Assembly (NCBI RefSeq): GCF_900108875.1
Contig: NZ_FNYJ01000001.1
Span: 1,853,387-1,917,386, forward strand
Length of the DNA: 64,000 bases
Direction: 5' to 3'
From: Pseudomonas sp. NFR16
Lineage (GTDB): Bacteria; Pseudomonadota; Gammaproteobacteria; Pseudomonadales; Pseudomonadaceae
Below are positions 63,556 to 64,000 of this stretch, one piece after another; the first letter of the stretch is position 1, and each line of letters starts with the position of its first letter. Below the pieces are notes generated by a model. It worked only from the letters and a program-made list of their open reading frames with translations. It made no database searches and was not told the origin of the DNA. The translations under genes and the position numbers were made by a program.

Positions 63556-64000
63556 TCAGCTGATATCTGCCGCCCTGATACGATCTACCACTCTAGCTGC
63601 CAGATCGTCCGGCCGAAACTTTGCCAGGAAATCGTCCGCTCCGACCTTCTTCACCATTGCCTGGTTGAAAACGCCCGACAACGATGTATGCAAGACGATG
63701 TGCAGCTTCTGCATGCGCGGATCACTGCGGATCTCGGCAGTCAGGGTATAGCCATCCATCTCCGGCATTTCAATGTCGGAGATCATCATCAGGAACTCTT
63801 CTTCCGGTTTTTTCCCTTCGTCCACCAGTTTGCGCAAGAACTCCAGCGCTTGCCGACCATCATTGAGCGCGGTGACCTCCACGCCAACGGTCTGCAGGCA
63901 ACGCGTGACCTGCTTGCGCGCCACCGACGAGTCGTCGACCGTCAGCACACGCAGGGACAACGCCTTGTGCTGCACTTCTTCGGTCACCACGCCGGCGGAA
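63556..64000 (-). CDS. cheV: Chemotaxis coupling protein CheV (5' end beyond window)
   Basis: Only the C-terminal receiver domain and linker are visible (about 147 residues); the N-terminal CheW-like domain is outside. The receiver shows LRVLTVDDSSVARKQVTRCLQTVGV, the phosphoacceptor Asp in EFLMMISDIEMPEMDG, and the C-terminal GADDFLAKFRPDDLAARV. CheW-receiver hybrids upstream of cheR in flagellar clusters are CheV; a stand-alone receiver is less likely because the frame runs out of the window without a good start. Confidence 0.88.
   Translation of the reverse strand, partial: SAGVVTEEVQHKALSLRVLTVDDSSVARKQVTRCLQTVGVEVTALNDGRQALEFLRKLVDEGKKPEEEFLMMISDIEMPEMDGYTLTAEIRSDPRMQKLHIVLHTSLSGVFNQAMVKKVGADDFLAKFRPDDLAARVVDRIRAADIS

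Overview
The window is one continuous block of a polar-flagellum and chemotaxis regulon from a Pseudomonas of the syringae group. Evidence for the genus is the FleQ/FleS/FleR/FleN/FliA regulatory set, the HptB-HsbR-HsbA module and the GG-N10-GC sigma-54 promoters. Evidence for the syringae group is the 282-residue flagellin with the canonical flg22 region (residues 30-51) and an fgt1-fgt2-KASIII flagellin glycosylation island. No search could be run, so the species is not assigned. Every gene but one small secreted-protein gene lies on the minus strand, so the biological order runs from high to low coordinates.

Layout in transcription order: cheV (partial)-cheR; flgBCDE behind a sigma-54 promoter, followed by a second, larger hook-protein paralogue (flgE2); a small plus-strand secreted-protein gene; flgFGHIJKL behind a sigma-54 promoter. 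Then comes a ~15.5 kb glycosylation island (fgt1, fgt2, pseB, pseC, pseF, pseG, pseI, a KASIII, a Maf/DUF115 transferase, a small unknown gene and a degenerate ORF). It ends in two tandem flagellin genes, each with its own FliA (sigma-28) promoter. Next are flaG-fliD, fliS-fliT (FliA promoter), fleQ (sigma-70-like promoter with a palindrome at the predicted start site), fleSR (sigma-54), fliEFGHIJ (sigma-54), hsbA-hsbR-hptB, fliK (sigma-54), fliLMNOPQR-flhB (sigma-54), a ~760 bp tandem array of a 297 bp repeat, flhA-flhF-fleN-fliA (sigma-54), then cheY and cheZ (partial).

The genes encode nearly the whole flagellum: MS ring and switch (FliF, G, M, N), export apparatus (FlhA, FlhB, FliH-FliR), rod, hook and rings (FlgB-FlgJ, FliE), junction and cap (FlgK, FlgL, FliD), filament (FliC, FliC2) and chaperones (FliS, FliT). 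They also encode the regulatory cascade: FleQ with FleN antagonist, FleSR, FliA, and the HptB/HsbR/HsbA branch that in P. aeruginosa acts on FlgM. The island combines a pseudaminic-acid (CMP-Pse) pathway plus a Maf transferase with the large Fgt1/Fgt2 transferases and the KASIII typical of P. syringae.

Main oddities: no PseH-type acetyltransferase gene is visible; pseI carries a one-base insertion that replaces its conserved C-terminal end; the second flagellin has diverged in the flgII-28 epitope and carries a helical insert; FlgE2 has an internally duplicated D2-type domain; a 297 bp composite palindromic repeat is tandemly amplified beside flhA; and a decayed ORF lies upstream of fliC2.
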